Of a stretch of 64,000 bases of DNA, positions 55,200 through 63,983 are shown in pieces (position 1 is the stretch's first letter; each line of letters starts with the position of its first letter). The position numbers and the translations under genes are program-made. The notes under the pieces were generated by a model. That model was not told where the DNA came from. It did not search any database and saw nothing but the letters and a program-made list of their open reading frames with translations. Origin of the DNA: AC-69 sp963751665. Lineage in GTDB: Bacteria; Actinomycetota; UBA4738; HRBIN12. Location of the stretch: positions 985,991 to 1,049,990 of the forward strand of contig CAVVVF010000001.1 of assembly GCA_963751665.1 (NCBI GenBank). Reading direction: 5' to 3'.

Positions 55200-56202
55200 C
55201 CTGGGGCCTCGATCTGCGGTCGAGGGGAGGTCGACGTAGCCGGTCTGCTCGACGGCCTCACGATCCCCTCTCGGACAGGTAGAGGTCGACGTACGCCTTG
55301 AGCGCGGGGTTCTCCGCGAGCCGTGCCTTGTTCACGTAGATGTACAGCGATGCGCGAGAGCGGGTAGGTGCCGTCGGCGATGGTCTCGGCGGCGGGCGCC
55401 ACGCAGCCGTCGCCGCCGTCGACCTGGATGCTCCTTGATCGGCTCGCCGGCCTGCCTGGGCGAAGGCGAAGCCGACGAAGCCCAGCGCGCCCTGGATCGC
55501 CCTCCATGGCCTGGATGATCACGTTGTCGTTCGCCGAGGCCTGGTAGTCGGGTCGAAGCGCCGCCGCCTTGTCCGCCGGCGACCCCCGGGACAGCGCAGT
55601 GTCCTCGATCCCGGCCAGGCTGATGAACGCGTCGTAGGTCCCCGACTCCTGGCCGGGGGCCGTGATCTGCAGCGGCAGGTTCGGCAACTTGCCGGTGCCG
55701 CCGACCTTCTTGTCCAGCGAGGCCGCGTCGGACCAGGTCTTGAAGCCCTCGCGATTCCGGGCCGAACAGGGCGTAGAGGTCGCCGTTGTTCAGGCAGGTC
55801 GACCGCGGAGTTGTCGGGGTTCGTCATGACCGTGATGCCGTCGAGCGCGACCGGGAGCTCCACCCAGCTGACGCCGTTCTGCTTGCACGCTTGACTTCTC
55901 CTCGGGCTCGATGGCCCGGGAGGCGTCGTTGATGTCGGTCTCGCCCTTGCAGAACAGGACGAACCCGTCGCTCGTCCCCGGCCCGTCGACGCTGATCTGG
56001 ACGTCGGGGTTGGCCGTGGAGAACTCCTCGGCGACGAGCGATGAGATCGGCTGCACCGTGGACGAGCCCGACACCGCGACGGTGCCCGACAAACTCGGGG
56101 ACCCGGACGACGAGCCGGTCCCGCTCCCGCTGGAGCAGGCCGCTCCCAGCACCGCGAGGCCGAGAGTCCGGCGACGACGATCGATGTCCTGCTCCTGCTC
56201 AT
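55200..56202 (-). CDS. pstS: Periplasmic phosphate-binding lipoprotein PstS (frameshifted)
   Basis: Binds phosphate outside the membrane. AAGGAGGAGAG precedes ATG 56202 (MSRSRTSIVVAG), and LGAACSSGSG supplies the lipobox. The binding domain shows GTVAVSGSSTVQPISSLVAE, DVQISVDGPGTSDGFVLFCK (the phosphate-coordinating Ser/Thr loops), TDINDASRAI, then TAPGQESGTYDAFISLAGIE and VIIQAMEGDP in a second frame, and a VDLYLSERG end in a third. The exact stop is uncertain because of shifts (TGA 55260 or about 55,200). First gene of the pst operon, under a PHO-box promoter. Confidence 0.85.
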
Positions 56203-56316
56203 CTCTCCTCCTTGCTCGGATCCCGAGAAGGGCGAACGGGAGAACGGCCTGAGAGGGGTGCCGGGCGTCCCCCGTCGACCACAGTGCACGTCTGCGGCTG
56301 CCCTTCATCGACCCCG

Positions 56317-56370
56317 AGCGTAGGCGGGCGGGGTGACCGCCCATGGCCCGAAGGTGAATGCTCGGTGAAC
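56317..56370 (-). promoter_or_regulatory. PHO-box promoter of pstS
   Basis: Read on the minus strand: GTTCACCGAGC (56360-56370) and ATTCACCTTCG (56349-56359) are adjacent 11-nt direct repeats matching the GTTCACC core of actinobacterial PHO boxes. A weaker GTCACCCCGCC (56327-56337) keeps the same 11-nt phase. A -10 TACGCT follows at 56317-56322. The repeats occupy the -35 area, as expected of a PhoP/RegX3-activated promoter. Confidence 0.7.
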
Positions 56371-56447
56371 GACGGCCGGAGGGCCGCCGGAGGAAGGTCG
56401 GCGGCCATCCCACGGCGATGCATCGGATCGGTCCGAGCGGATGCCGG

Positions 56448-56491
56448 CCGGGTGAAGGACCGGGGACGGCCCTGCGAACGCCGGATGAAGG
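56448..56491. promoter_or_regulatory. Second phased PHO-box array, next to the phoR promoter
   Basis: On the minus strand, CCTTCATCCGG (56481-56491) and CCTTCACCCGG (56448-56458) are exactly three 11-nt units apart, with two degenerate units between. It ends 12 bp before the plus-strand -10 TACACT (56504-56509) of phoR, so it may serve phoR, pstS or both. The rest of the 311-bp gap holds no gene. Confidence 0.6.
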
Positions 56492-56513
56492 ATCGCCTCC
56501 TTCTACACTGGCG

Positions 56514-57678
56514 ATGCCATGGAATGGATCGTCGGGCGTGGGTGCGGCGCTGGCGGTCGCGGCGGCGGTCGCCGTGGCGATCCGCGAGCGCCGCTCGGCG
56601 GATCGCTCTCGGCAGGCTTCGGAGCTCCTCGGACGGTCCGCAGAAGAGCTGCGGGAGCGCGTGCAGCGCCCTGGACGAGGACCGCCGGGCCATGGAGACC
56701 GTTCTCTCCTCCATGGAGGAAGGGGTGGTGCTGGTGGGACCGGTGGCGGCGTCCGGCTCATCAACGCAGCGGCCGAGCGCCACCTGGAACGCGGCCCACG
56801 ACCCTGGCGCGGCTGCGGCCGGTGGCCTTCCAGAACCGGTCCGGAAGGCCGCGGCGTGGCGAAGTCCGTGGTCGAGGTGGAGGTCGAGACCGGTTCCCCG
56901 AGCAGGTGGTTACGGGCCTCCGCCATCCCGGTCGGCGAGGACGGCACGGTGCTCCTCGTCGTCCGGGACGTGACCGAGGCCAGGCGGCTGGAGGCGGTGC
57001 GCCGCGATTTCGTGGCCAACGCGTCGCACGAGCTGAAGACGCCCGCGGCGTCCATCCAGGCTGCCGGCGGAGACCATCCGGACCGCGGCCCACGAGGATC
57101 CGACGGTGATCCCGCGGTTCGCCGAGCAGTTGGAGCGGGAGGCCGTTCGTCTGTCGCAGATCGTCTCGGATCTGCTCGACCTGTCGCGGCTGGAGACCGG
57201 CAGCGAGCTCGATGAGATCGCTGTCGCTCGACGAGCTGCTCGTGGAGGAGGAACCGAGGGTTCGAGGCCAGGCCGCCGAGGAGGCCGAGCGTGGACCTCC
57301 GGATCGACTCTCAGCTCGTGCCGCGGGTCCGGGGATCGGCCCGGGACCTCTCGCTCCTGGTTCGCAACCTCGTGGACAACGCCATCCGCTACACGAAGCC
57401 GCGGCGGACGGGTCGACGTGAGCGTCATGAGCGACGGCGACGAGGTGGTCCTGTCGGTCGCCGACACCGGCGTGGGCATCCCCACCCGCGAGCTGCCCCG
57501 GATCTTCGAGCGGTTCTACCGGGTCGACCGGGCCCGGTCGCGGGAGACCGGCGGGACGGGCCTCGGCCTGTCCATCGTCAAGCACGTGGTCGAGAACCAC
57601 GGTGGGACGGTGAGTGTCACGAGCGAGCTCGGCCGCGGCACCTGCTTCGAGGTCCGCCTGCCGGCGGCGCCGTCCTAG
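56514..57678 (+). CDS. phoR: Phosphate sensor kinase PhoR/SenX3 (frameshifted)
   Basis: Membrane histidine kinase. One N-terminal helix (VGAALAVAAAVAVAIRERR), then a PAS-like region (METVLSSMEEGVVLVGPVA, GTVLLVVRDVTEARRLEAV), the phosphoacceptor RRDFVANASHELKTPAASI, and an ATPase domain (LVRNLVDNAIRYTK, SVADTGVGIP, FERFYRVDRARS, GTGLGLSIVKHVVENHGG). Frames change near 56,670, 56,800-56,900, 57,062, 57,225 and 57,405. ATG 56514 directly follows a -10 TACACT. It is divergent from pstS and would pair with RegX3 encoded at the far end of the pst operon. Confidence 0.88.
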
Positions 57679-57682
57679 GCGC

Positions 57683-57720
57683 GGGGGAGCCCCGGAACGC
57701 TCGCGTTCCAGGGCCTCCCC
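57683..57720. terminator. Bidirectional terminator between phoR and a small gene
   Basis: GGGGAG-CCCCGGAACG pairs with CGTTCCAGGGCCTCCCC around a CTCG loop with one bulge. It fills the gap between the convergent phoR stop (57678) and the small gene's stop (57729). Confidence 0.7.
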
Positions 57721-57728
57721 GACCCGCC

Positions 57729-57884
57729 TTACGAGGCCTTGGCCATGGTGGCCTTGATGTTCTCCGCGGCCTCCTGCGGGCTGATCTCGGCCGCCTCCGC
57801 GGCCTTCCTCAGGTCCTCCATCGTGATGTGCCGGGGGTCGCCGTGATCGGCGTCCGGCTCACCACAACCGCACGACAGGCACAT
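57729..57884 (-). CDS. Small Cys/His-rich protein
   Basis: 51 residues: MCLSCGCGEPDADHGDPRHI, a cysteine and histidine cluster near the start, then an amphipathic helical tail with ITMEDLRKAAEAAEIS. AAGGAGG sits 4 nt before ATG 57884. Similar tiny CGCG(x)PxxxHGD proteins occur widely in actinobacteria without known function. Confidence 0.68.
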   Translation of the reverse strand: MCLSCGCGEPDADHGDPRHITMEDLRKAAEAAEISPQEAAENIKATMAKAS

Positions 57885-58008
57885 GGGGCCTCCTTCCGAA
57901 GCGTCGTTCCACCACGAGCATTCCCCGAACCCCGCATCGTAATCCGCCGCTCCGCCCTGGCGGGACGGCCCCGCATTGGGCCGAGCGGCCGGCGCTATCC
58001 TGCCCCCG

Positions 58009-58373
58009 ATGCTCCTCGTGCTGATCCGCCATGGCGTGACCGCGGCCACCGACAGCGGCGTGCTGGGTGGATGGACCCCCGGGGTTCACCTCACGGACCC
58101 GGGCCGGGAGCAGGCCGACCGCCTGGCGGAGCGCCTCGCCGGCGTGGCGATCCAGTCCATCTACTCGAGCCCCCTCGAGCGCTGCCGGGAGACGGCAGCG
58201 CCGCTCGCCGCAGCTCGGGACCTCCGGGTCCTGGCCCGTTCCGACCTCGGCGAGGTCCGGTACGGCTCGTGGACCGGACGAAACGTGAAGCTCCTCTCGC
58301 GGACGAACCTGTGGAAGGTGGTCCACCACGTCCCGTCGAGGGCCCGGTTCCCGGGGGGCGCTCCCGGGCCCAG
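58009..58373 (+). CDS. Histidine phosphatase family protein, truncated at the junction
   Basis: The N-terminal 115-120 residues of a phosphoglycerate-mutase-like phosphatase: LVLIRHGVTAATDSG (catalytic His in RHG), GVHLTDPGREQADRLAERL, IYSSPLERCRETA and LGEVRYGSWTGR. After RARFPGG the family continuation is lost, and within about 20 codons the DNA reads as an adenylate-cyclase tail instead. The phosphate-pocket residues of the missing C-terminal half are absent. A -10 TATCCT (57996-58001) is 7 nt before ATG 58009. Confidence 0.8.
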
Positions 58374-58508
58374 TCGGTCGCCGAAGCCGACCAGATACTC
58401 GTCACAAAAGCCGTGTTTGAGCGCGCTCAACCGGATTTGAAGGACAGTCCTTCGAAGGCATTCCAGCTCAAGGGATTCGACGTCCCGATCGAACTTTACG
58501 CCGCATAG
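58374..58508 (+). pseudogene. C-terminal fragment of an adenylate/guanylate cyclase
   Basis: 44 codons ending ADQILVTKAVFERAQ and KAFQLKGFDVPIELYAA, the distinctive end of class III cyclase domain proteins common in rhizobial alphaproteobacteria. The rest of that gene is missing; the upstream DNA belongs to a histidine phosphatase. It marks the first recognisable sequence on the right side of the junction. Confidence 0.8.
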
Positions 58509-58516
58509 CGCGGTCC

Positions 58517-58885
58517 TCACCACAAATTCTTGCCGTCGATGACCGTCACCGGCACGGCGTCGAGGTCGAAATCGTCGAACAGCCGGGAATTGACGCCGAC
58601 CTTCGGATTGTCGAAGTCCGGCTTGCCGGTCGACCAATCCGGCGATTCCGAATAGGTGCCGCAGCCGCAACTGGCGCAGAAATGATGTTTGACGGTGCGG
58701 CTGCCCCAAAGATACGTCGCGACATTTTCCGGCGGCGACGTCAGGCGAAATTGCGCCGGCGTGTAGTAGGCCCACAGCGCGCCGCGCTTGGCACACAACG
58801 AACAGGTGCAACGCGTCACGCCGGCCGGCGGCTCGCTCACCTCGAATTGCGTCTGGCCGCAATGGCAGCTTCCCTTGATTGGCAC
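58517..58885 (-). CDS. GFA family protein (CENP-V/GFA, glutathione-dependent formaldehyde-activating-like)
   Basis: 122 residues with the zinc ligands of the GFA fold: GSCHCGQTQFEV, TRCTCSLCAKRGALW and FCASCGCGTY. The NSRLFDDFDLDAVPV end is typical of alphaproteobacterial members. GTG 58885 is chosen because AAAGGAG lies 6 nt before it. Codon use is less GC-biased than the genes left of 58.3 kb. Confidence 0.9.
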   Translation of the reverse strand: MPIKGSCHCGQTQFEVSEPPAGVTRCTCSLCAKRGALWAYYTPAQFRLTSPPENVATYLWGSRTVKHHFCASCGCGTYSESPDWSTGKPDFDNPKVGVNSRLFDDFDLDAVPVTVIDGKNLW

Positions 58886-58978
58886 GATCGGCTCCTTTCC
58901 GAGTGATATTAAGACGTCGTAACCTGAGCCTGCTGCCACCATGATGTCAGCATCAGCGAATCGCGAAAGACAGCAACG

Positions 58979-59699
58979 TTGGGCTTCCTCTTCGTCCTCA
59001 TCGTCGGCCTGCTCGCCGGCACCATCTCCGGCATCGTCGGCACGGGCTCGTCGATCATGCTGATGCCGGTGCTGGTCTATCAATACGGCCCGAAGGAAGC
59101 CGTGCCGATCATGGCGGTCGCGGCCGTGATGGCGAATTTCTCGCGCATTCTGGCCTGGTGGCGCGAGGTCGACTGGCGCGCCTGCCTCGCCTATTCGGTC
59201 ACCGGGATTCCGGCCGCCGCGCTGGGCGCGCGGACGCTGCTGGCGCTGCCGTCGCACGCGGTCGATATCGCGATCGGGCTGTTTCTGATCGCGATGGTGC
59301 CGGTGCGGCACTGGCTGGCGCGCCATCAGCTAAGGCGCGGCTCTGGCATCTGGCGGTCGGGGCGCCGTGATCGGCTATCTCACCGGCATCGTGGTGTCGA
59401 CCGGACCGCTCAGCGTGCCGCTGTTTCTGTTCTACGGCCTGACAAAGGGCGCGTTTCTCGCCACCGAAGCCGCCAGTTCGCTCGGACTTTATCTCAGCAA
59501 GTCCATCACCTTCGAACGCTTCGGCGCGCTGACGCCTGATGTCGCGCTGAAGGGCCTGATCGCCGGTTCGTCGCTGATGTCCGGCGCCTTCATCGCCAAA
59601 CGCTTCGTACTGCATCTCAAGCCGGAAATGTTCCGCCTGCTGATGGACGGCATCATGCTGGCCGCCGGTCTCTCGCTGCTGTGGACGGCATTTTCATGA
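58979..59699 (+). CDS. TauE/SafE family sulfite-exporter-like permease (frameshifted)
   Basis: About 240 residues with eight predicted helices. FLFVLIVGLLAGTISGIVGT carries the N-terminal G-x-x-x-G-x-G-G/T repeat of the TauE/SafE family, and AVIGYLTGIVVSTGPLSVPL repeats it in the second half. Frames change twice near 59,335 and 59,365. TTG 58979 is the only plausible in-frame start. These permeases move sulfur oxyanions or organosulfonates across the membrane. A second copy of the 3' end lies at the right edge of the window. Confidence 0.85.
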
Positions 59700-59961
59700 G
59701 ATCGGGCCGAACAGGCGCAGCGGTCTGATCCGGCGATGCCCAGCCTGAAATGTACAGCCGCATTGCCGTCTTCTGGTAGCGAAATACAGGAAGTGAATGC
59801 CTGATCATGTGACTATACATGTCGGCAGACGGGAGGATACCACGAAAAAATCAATGGACTGACACAGCAGCGTTTATCAGATATGAAGTTGTCGGGCTGT
59901 CGATGTCAGCGCCGTGCGAATTGCAGTTGCACGTCTGATTTCTCACGGAGGAGAGTGCGTT
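59700..59961. other. Gene-free stretch of about 260 bp
   Basis: No open frame, tRNA or clear hairpin is seen between the permease and the cyclase. Sequence is AT-richer than its flanks. GGAGGAG at 59947-59953 is the cyclase ribosome site. Confidence 0.5.
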
Positions 59962-61364
59962 TTGAGCGTATTGGCGGAAGCGACTGATATCCCCGATTCG
60001 GGCGACCGGCGATCTGGACGAACCGACGTCCAACAAGACACCCTGAAATTCGCCGAGGCGGCGCTTGCCGACAGCAAGCGTGAGGGCCTGCTGCTGGCCG
60101 TCCGCGCGCGCTGGGTCGCGCTGGCGGTGACTGCCGTAACGCTGCCGATCATCAATCCGAATTGGGAGGTCATCTACTACGTCCTGATGCTCGGCCTGTT
60201 TGCCGTCATCGGCTGGGCCCAGCTCAAGGTCGGCAAGGCCGGCCGGTCCCGGCCGGAGCTGTTCCTGATGTTTTGCGATCTGGCGCTGCTGACCTTCCTG
60301 AGCGTCGTGCCCAATCCCTGGAGCACGGTCAATTGGCCGATTGCGATGCAGTTCAGGTTCGACAGCTTCATTTACTTCTTTATTTTCTTGGCCACCGCGA
60401 CGCTTGCCTATTCGTGGCGCACCGTTGTGGCGATGGGCTTCTGGACTTCGGCGCTGTGGGCCATCGGCGTCGGCTGGGTTTATCTGCAGCCCGAAACCCA
60501 CGCCGCGCTGTCGGAACGCGTGCGAGCCGCCGTCGGCTCCGACGTCAGAATGTTCGATATCATCGACCCCGCGGCGATCGGTTTTGGGGCACGGTTCCAG
60601 CAGATCACCGTCTTCCTGATCGTCGCCATGACCTTGGCGCTGGCGGCGCGCCGTTCCAACGCGCTGCTGATCAGCCACGCCGGAATCGAACGCGAACGGA
60701 CCAACCTGGCGCGCTATTTTTCGCCCAATGTCGTCGAGCAACTGTCCAGAAACGACGAACCTCTCAAGCAGGTCCGGACGCAGAACGTCGCCGTGCTGTT
60801 CGCCGATATCGTCGATTTCACCGCCTATGCGGACGGCCGAAGCCCGATGGAGGTCATCGGAACGCTGCGACTATTCCATGAACGGATGGAACGGGAGGTT
60901 TTCCGGCATGGCGGAACGCTGGACAAATACCTCGGCGACGGCTTGATGGCGACGTTCGGCACGCCCTTCACCAGCGATTCGACGCCGTCAACGCGCTGCG
61001 TTGCGCGCAGGCCATGATCGGCTCGATCGACGAGTTGAATCTCGACCGAAAAAACCGCAGCGAGCCACCGATCCGGCTCAGCATCGGATTGCACTATGGT
61101 GAGGTCGTGCTCGGCGATATCGGATTGAACCGGCTCGAATTCGCAGTCATCGGCACAGCGGTGAATGCGGCCAGTCGGCTTGAGACCCTTACCCGCGAGT
61201 TCGGATGTGCCCTGGTGGCCAGCGACGATCTCGTGCAGCGGGCACGGACCGAAGCCGACAGTTCGAACGCCGACTTCATGCTTCTCGTCGAGAAGCCGCC
61301 CCGGACAATTCGCGGCCTCGAGCAACCGGTCGGCATCTGGACGCGGGACAACATCGCGGCCTGA
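59962..61364 (+). CDS. Class III adenylate/guanylate cyclase with membrane domain (one frameshift)
   Basis: About 465 residues. Several membrane helices occupy roughly residues 40-240 (YYVLMLGLFAVIGWAQL, FYFFIFLATATLAYS-like stretches), then ARYFSPNVVEQLS leads into the cyclase domain: VAVLFADIVDFTAYADG (metal Asp), GTLDKYLGDGLMATFGTP, LSIGLHYGEVVLGDIG and EFAVIGTAVNAASRLE. The frame changes once near 60,985. TTG 59962 is preferred for its GGAGGAG site. The cyclic nucleotide product cannot be assigned from sequence alone. Rhizobial in style. Confidence 0.87.
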
Positions 61365-61376
61365 TGCGTTGATTGA

Positions 61377-61982
61377 TCATTGGGTGCTTCGACGAAGCGT
61401 GATCCTCACTTCAGAAAGAGTGCTGGCCACATCCGACATATGGAGCACATCCGATATAGCCCCAATCAATTTTTCTCTTGAAGCTACGGCCTTCGCCTTC
61501 GTGCGCGCCGTTGCGAAGAACCACATCCACATGGAAGGTGACGTTGTGGTGGGCTCATTTGGAAGGCAGAATTTTACCCACGTACCGACTATTTCGATCC
61601 TCCAGTGACAGGAACCAACTCGTTTGCGTAGCTCCGGCATCATTGCCTTACAGAGCCCATCATACTGAGCAGTAGTTGCGTTGCTGTAATTGATGGCCGC
61701 AAACTGGATATAGCCGCCAGCAACTTGCCGCTGGGCCGCAGCAGATTTTGGCTCCGGGTGACATCCTAAATCGCAACCAAGCGAGAAGTACACGTCCTTT
61801 CCCGCAATACAAACGAGGAGATCGTGCAGCGCTTTTCATTCTCCGCCCTCGGTGATTTGAGCGGCCGCATCGGGCCGCCCCCTCACATCCGTAAAGCCAC
61901 GATTTTTTCGAACGCCGTCGAAAATCGCACCATACGGCACCGTAATCCCATTTCCTCCTCGCATAGAAACTTGGAGAGGCAT
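61377..61982 (-). CDS. Unknown protein of the TcmP cassette, with in-frame TGA
   Basis: About 200 codons starting MPLQVSMRGGNGITVPYGAI and ending LSEVRITLRRSTQ, with one TGA at 61836-61838 inside otherwise continuous sequence (...AAQITEGGE, stop, KALHDLLVCIAGKDVYFSLG). It may be a single gene with a base error, or two genes coupled by an ATGA overlap (the second starting at ATG 61839 after removal of one A from AAAA). It contains CDLGCHPEPK and AAINYSNATTAQYDGLC. I do not recognise the family. It starts 11 bp after the tcmP stop. Confidence 0.55.
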
Positions 61983-61992
61983 TCGGTTTCAC

Positions 61993-62727
61993 CTAAAGAT
62001 CGAGCTCAGGCGACTTAGCTAGTGAACTAATCTTCCTCCAGAAAGCATGTGGAAGTTCATGCTTTGCCAGAAACATCAGCCAGTAAAGTCGCTGGTTCCT
62101 TGTGCCGCGGATCAGTTCGCAGTTCTTTGCCCGCGGTAAACCTAAGGCGACAACCTTTTCCGTCCAGTACTCTAGGATGGCTGCACGGAGTGATACCTGA
62201 TTCATATCAGTCCGAACGTGGTCGCGCCACCCAGGCGCAAAGCGGTCGAATTGCGCATGATCCTCGGAAGTATACCGATCCGCATTCCGCTGAAGGTCAC
62301 CAAGACTTACATGCACGATCACGTCGATCCGCTGTAATTTAGCCAGGCATTCAAAGAGATCGAACGACTGTGTCCCAAGATTGTGAGGGTCCAACAGGGC
62401 CAGATGGATCGCGCAATCGAGAAGCAGCTGAATCAACAGGTCCTGATCCGCGTCCGAAATATAGATACTTGAAAACGCCTTGGTCTTTTTTCGCTTGCTT
62501 GTATGCAGCAACGGGGCTGCCATCAATCAATTCGATTGTACCTCTGATTTTTGATTTTCCAGGTCCACTGAACACATCCACAAAAGCGCAGTGCGTATAT
62601 TTTTTTGTAATGCCGAAATCTGAATGTAGTCCGTGAGTATCTTAAGTTTTTCCTTGGCCCACGGGCCTACGTTCTCGACCCATAACCCCTCCTCATCCTG
62701 CCAATAATGCTCTCCCAGCACAGGCAT
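61993..62727 (-). CDS. tcmP: Three-Cys-motif partner protein TcmP (frameshifted, shortened)
   Basis: TcmP proteins accompany genes for Gp37/Gp68-type three-Cys proteins; their activity is unknown, and the fold resembles a Rossmann methyltransferase. The blocks are WAKEKLKILTDYIQISA, FVDVFSGPGKSKIRGTIELI, DGSPVAAYKQAKKDQG, IYISDADQDLL, LALLDPHNLGTQSFDLFECL, QRIDVIVHVSLGDLQRN and LIRGTRNQRLYWLMFLAKHE. Frame changes fall near 62,560 and 62,470. The stretch between ISDADQDLL and LALLDPHNLG is about 45-60 residues shorter than usual, so an internal deletion is likely. Confidence 0.78.
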
Positions 62728-62748
62728 CTTTGACGATCCGCCCCTTCA

Positions 62749-63636
62749 TCAATACTGAAAGCTTTTGAGCTGGCGGAAATTCCCGGCACAGCTTTCCATC
62801 CAACTTTCCTCCGCCCTTTCCATTTTCGGGCGGATCCTTTTGCATTGCGTATTCAACCGTGCGTCCCTCTTCGACCACCAGAGGATTATTAGTGTAGGTG
62901 CCCCACTGTTTAAGAAATGGCGCAACGTTTTCACGGCGGCATCAAGCGATCGCATCTCGTCGATCCCACTGTGGATGCGTTCTCTCGCGCAAGAGGTCCG
63001 TTCCCTAACGCCGCTTTCGCCACCGATGATGATCCAATCCGGCACCCGACCTGAGATCGAAATTGAGCCCCATACGGACCGAGCGCGGGTTCGTAACTAA
63101 CGAATTGAACTGCCTGCTGGGCAAGTGTAAGCAAATGTGACACACGCTGCTGATAGGCGTCCGTTCATCCTCTACTGCTGTCCCCAACCAAACATTCGCG
63201 TAACCCGTGGCCCCAATCCGCCGGTAGCATCTTTCGGATATTCTGCGGTCGCTTCGTGAGCAAGAGCCAGTCTAGTCAATTGACACAGCCGCGAATGAGT
63301 TCAAAGAGATCCGCACGCCAATATAGGATCGACCTGATTGTCGAAAACATCAGCGAGAGAGGCGCAAAACACGCGTTGTCGTCGTCCAAACTTCTTTGGA
63401 CTGGAATTCTGCAGCATGCCTGTTCCAAAGCTAAAGGTCGCGTTCCAGTATGAGGCGGTAGTTCTCCGGCGCGGATGATCGCCCCAAGTCACCTGACCGC
63501 TTCGTTTGGCCCACTTTTCCGCATAACAAAAATCACAGGCGGATGTGGTTTGTGCTTGGCGCGTTTGATCTTCGTACAGCCCACCCGAGGGGTTGAACGT
63601 CGAGTTGGTCCATTCTATTTTGGAAATTCCAGCCAT
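62749..63636 (-). CDS. Phage Gp37/Gp68-like (DUF5131) three-Cys protein (frameshifted)
   Basis: The partner of TcmP. ISKIEWTNSTFNP is the usual start; the three-Cys region survives as GCTKIK in one frame and SACDFCYAEKWAKRSG in another. RRQRVFCASLADVFDNQVDP, DWLLLTKRPQNIRKMLPADW, AVQFVSYEPALGPYG, PDWIIIGGESGVRERT and LKQWGTYTNNPLVVEEGRT follow in several frames. The C-x6-C-x2-C arrangement recalls radical-SAM-like cluster binding. At least six shifts. It reads toward tcmP, 21 bp away. Confidence 0.75.
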
Positions 63637-63789
63637 TTTCAGATCCTTTTTCGGCTTGATTAAGCTGACAGACCATGGTTAATCGAATCTCAAATGTTCG
63701 CTTTTATGTTCTATCACTTCTCGATTGTTCGAAAGGACCACTTCCTTCGGTTTTGCTTGGTGGCGAGAGAGGAGTTCATCGGAGCCTTC

Positions 63790-63983
63790 GTTTGAGAGCG
63801 AAGGTTGACGGGACGCGGTCGTTCCGCGTCGCCCAGCGGCGATGTAATTTGCAAGCCGACATTGTCGCTGATGTCGCCAGCTTCGGGCTGCAGTACTGCT
63901 CGGACATTGCCCGGCTGGTGACGGATAGTATCATGATCGCGGCGGGCTTAGTTATGCTATGGAGCGCTGCGGATTTAACGTGA
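63790..63983 (+). pseudogene. Remnant of a TauE/SafE permease 3' end
   Basis: The last codons read RLVTDSIMIAAGLVMLWSAA, nearly the same as the RLLMDGIMLAAGLSLLWTAF end of the permease at 58,979-59,699. Upstream, an FIGAFV-like fragment at about 63,775 is followed by stops and out-of-frame DNA, so only the C-terminal helix is recognisable. It lies just outside the TcmP cassette, on the opposite strand. Confidence 0.5.

Noticed and set aside
57291..58508. A 405-codon plus-strand frame ending in cyclase sequence
   Set aside because: Only its last 44 codons are meaningful. The front part is off-frame phoR and phosphatase DNA that happens to lack stops.
59700..59961. Attachment site or promoter array before the cyclase gene
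   Set aside because: Short palindromes such as TGATCA are present, but no repeat matches a boundary elsewhere in the window.
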